Translations under genes and position numbers: made by a program
The notes under the pieces: model-generated
Told to the model about the DNA's origin: nothing
What the model saw: only the letters and a program-made list of their open reading frames with translations
Databases searched by the model: none
Origin: Comamonadaceae bacterium
GTDB taxonomy: Bacteria; Pseudomonadota; Gammaproteobacteria; Burkholderiales; Burkholderiaceae_C
Direction of reading: 5' to 3'
DNA length: 61,040 nt
Assembly (NCBI GenBank): GCA_013297985.1
Contig: JAAFIY010000008.1
Span: 1-61,040 of the forward strand
Part shown: piece after piece, positions 59,268 to 61,040 of the stretch
How positions within the stretch are numbered: position 1 is the stretch's first letter
How the letters are laid out: every line of letters begins with the position of its first letter

Positions 59268-61039
59268 ACGACATTCGCCGCACCATCCTGTGGGTGGTTT
59301 TTGGTTTTTCCATGATTCTGCTGTGGGACAAATGGCAGATCCACAACGGCAAACCCGCCACCTTCTTCCCCCGGCCACCGGCGGCCACCGCGCCCGCTGA
59401 CCCAGGGGCCAGCGCCCCGTCTGGCGCGGCTGCCACGGCAATGCCCCCCACCGCCACGCCGAGCGCCCCGGCAGCCGCAGCACCAGCGGCAGTGCCCAGC
59501 GCCGCTGTGCCCACCGCCACCACAGCCGCCACCCCGGCGGCGAGCATGGGCCAAGTCCCTGGCGGCGCGCAGGCAGCATCCACCGCACAGCGGCTGGAGA
59601 TCACCACCGATGTGCTGCGGGTGCGCTTTGACGATCTGGGTGGCACCATCGTGTTTGCCGAGTTGCGCCAGCACCGCGGCCTGACCGATCAAAGCAAGCC
59701 CTTTGTGCTGTTTGATGAAAGCCGCGACCGCGTGTATTTGGCGCAAACCGGTTTGATTGGCGCGGCCGATGCGGCCGGATTCCCCACCCACAAAACGCCC
59801 ATGCGGGCGGCCGACGGCCCGCGCACCCTGACCGACGGCGCCAACGAATTGGTGGTGCGCTTTGAGTCCGAGGCCGTCAGCGGCGTGCAGCTGGTGAAAA
59901 CCTACACCTTCAAGCGCGGTGCCTATGCCGTGAGCGTGGCCCACGAAGTGCGCAACGTGAGCGCGCAGCCCCTGTCGCCCAAGCTGTATGTGCAGTTGAT
60001 GCGCGACGGCAACAAGCCGCCCGGCGAATCGTCGTTTTATTCCACCTTTACCGGCCCGGCGGTCTACACCACCGAAGCCAAATACCAGAAGGTGGAGTTT
60101 GCTGACATCGAAAAGAACAAGGCCAGCCATGCCGCCACCAGCACCGATGGCTATGTGGCCATGGTGCAGCACTACTTTGCGTCCGCCTGGCTGATGCCCA
60201 CTGGCACCGCGCGTGAGCTTTTCACCCGCAAGGTCGACACCAACCTGTACACCGTAGGCGCTATCTTGCCGGTGGGCACCATTGCCCCCGGCGCGGCGGC
60301 CACCCAGACCGTGACGCTGTTTGCCGGCCCGCAGCTTGAAAAAGTAATGGCCCAGCTCTACCCCAACCTAGAGCTGGTGAAAGACTACGGCTGGTTTACC
60401 GTGCTGTCCAAGCCCCTGTATTGGCTGCTCGACCAGTTGCACACCTACATCCAGAACTGGGGTTGGGCCATCGTGGCGCTGGTGGTGTTGCTGAAGATTG
60501 CCTTTTATTGGCTGAACGCCAAGGCCTACCAGAGCATGGCCAAGATGAAGGCCATCGGCCCGCGCATCATGGAAATGCGCGAACGCCTCAAAGACAACCC
60601 GCAGCAGATGCAGCAAGAAATGATGCGCATCTACCGCGAGGAAAAAGTCAACCCGATGGGCGGCTGCTTCCCCATCCTGATTCAAATCCCGGTGTTCATT
60701 GCGCTGTACTGGGTGCTGTTGTCCAGCGTGGAAATCCGCCACGCGCCGTGGATTTTGTGGATCAAAGACCTGTCGGCGCCAGATCCTTTCTTCATCATGC
60801 CGATCATCATGACGGCCACCACGCTGCTGCAAACCGCGCTGAACCCGGTGCCGCCTGATCCCCTGCAGGCCAAGCTGATGTGGTTTTTGCCGCTAGCGTT
60901 CGGCATCATGTTTTTCTTCTTCCCGGCCGGGCTGGTGCTGTACTGGATCACCAACAACGTGCTGTCGATTGCGCAGCAATGGGTGATCAACACCCGCATG
61001 GGTGTGCCGCCGCAGTTCAACCTGCCCAAGTTCAGCTAA
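59264..61039 (+). CDS. yidC: Membrane protein insertase YidC
   Basis: A 591-residue insertase that puts proteins into the inner membrane, with or without SecYEG. It starts MNDIRRTILWVVFGFSMILLWDKWQ, a first membrane helix, followed by an Ala/Pro/Thr-rich stretch (about residues 40-100) and the periplasmic P1 beta domain. The conserved insertase core reads MGGCFPILIQIPVFIALYWVLLSSVEIRHAPW, and FGIMFFFFPAGLVLYWITNNVLSIAQQ. The gene ends one base before the end of the window. A longer upstream frame is yidD sequence. Confidence 0.98.
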   Translation: MNDIRRTILWVVFGFSMILLWDKWQIHNGKPATFFPRPPAATAPADPGASAPSGAAATAMPPTATPSAPAAAAPAAVPSAAVPTATTAATPAASMGQVPGGAQAASTAQRLEITTDVLRVRFDDLGGTIVFAELRQHRGLTDQSKPFVLFDESRDRVYLAQTGLIGAADAAGFPTHKTPMRAADGPRTLTDGANELVVRFESEAVSGVQLVKTYTFKRGAYAVSVAHEVRNVSAQPLSPKLYVQLMRDGNKPPGESSFYSTFTGPAVYTTEAKYQKVEFADIEKNKASHAATSTDGYVAMVQHYFASAWLMPTGTARELFTRKVDTNLYTVGAILPVGTIAPGAAATQTVTLFAGPQLEKVMAQLYPNLELVKDYGWFTVLSKPLYWLLDQLHTYIQNWGWAIVALVVLLKIAFYWLNAKAYQSMAKMKAIGPRIMEMRERLKDNPQQMQQEMMRIYREEKVNPMGGCFPILIQIPVFIALYWVLLSSVEIRHAPWILWIKDLSAPDPFFIMPIIMTATTLLQTALNPVPPDPLQAKLMWFLPLAFGIMFFFFPAGLVLYWITNNVLSIAQQWVINTRMGVPPQFNLPKFS

Positions 61040-61040
61040 A

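Overview
The window is a high-GC betaproteobacterial chromosome segment, most likely from the Comamonadaceae (Burkholderiales). It carries the chromosomal replication locus (gyrB, dnaN, dnaA, rpmH, rnpA, yidD, yidC) at 52.4-61.0 kb. Other family-typical signs are a methionine synthase split into two overlapping genes and many copies of a short dispersed repeat built around AGCAGCTA / ATAGC motifs. No tools were used: family calls rest on motifs and gene context read by eye.

Layout. 0-8.6 kb: a truncated TPR-methyltransferase gene, a translationally coupled TetR regulator and SnoaL-like protein, a class C beta-lactamase-like hydrolase, recG, and the queuosine genes queA-tgt. 8.6-12.4 kb: a Tat-exported PhoX-like phosphatase and a glutathione peroxidase, flanked by two inverted copies of a ~490-bp repeat with strong RNA-like secondary structure. 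12.4-17.1 kb: a nitrogen module (TorF-type outer membrane protein, PII protein, Amt transporter) behind a convincing sigma-54 promoter and an upstream NtrC site that touches the start of comM. 17.1-26.1 kb: an MFS transporter, a glycine-zipper envelope protein, a sensor-like hypothetical, split metH, and a ferritin-like/[4Fe-4S]/CDGSH composite protein. 26.1-34.2 kb: a LysR/NmrA-like divergent pair, rhodanese, recQ, a GGDEF response regulator and modABC.

34.3-45.0 kb is an aldonate/sugar catabolic locus: gluconokinase, gluconate 5-dehydrogenase-like SDR, 2-ketogluconate reductase-like dehydrogenase, L-idonate 5-dehydrogenase-like MDR, a LacI-family regulator, an SMP-30 lactonase, a cytochrome b561-like membrane protein and a complete CUT1 ABC transporter. 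Four GntR-type TTACCGGTAA-like operators lie in its two divergent promoter regions, tying it into one regulon. The model is lactone or aldonate uptake, hydrolysis, interconversion of keto acids and phosphorylation to 6-phosphogluconate.

45.6-52.1 kb is a defence-like island between the sugar locus and gyrB. It holds vapBC, a 5-cytosine DNA methyltransferase, two conserved-looking proteins of unknown function, a MutL/MORC-like GHKL ATPase and a small basic protein, the last four tightly packed and of visibly lower GC. No recognisable nuclease or helicase is present, so its mechanism is open; this is the best candidate for an undescribed system. The second is the structured inverted repeat: its 33-bp stem is completed only by G.U pairs on one strand, and one of its hairpins shows compensatory changes between the copies.
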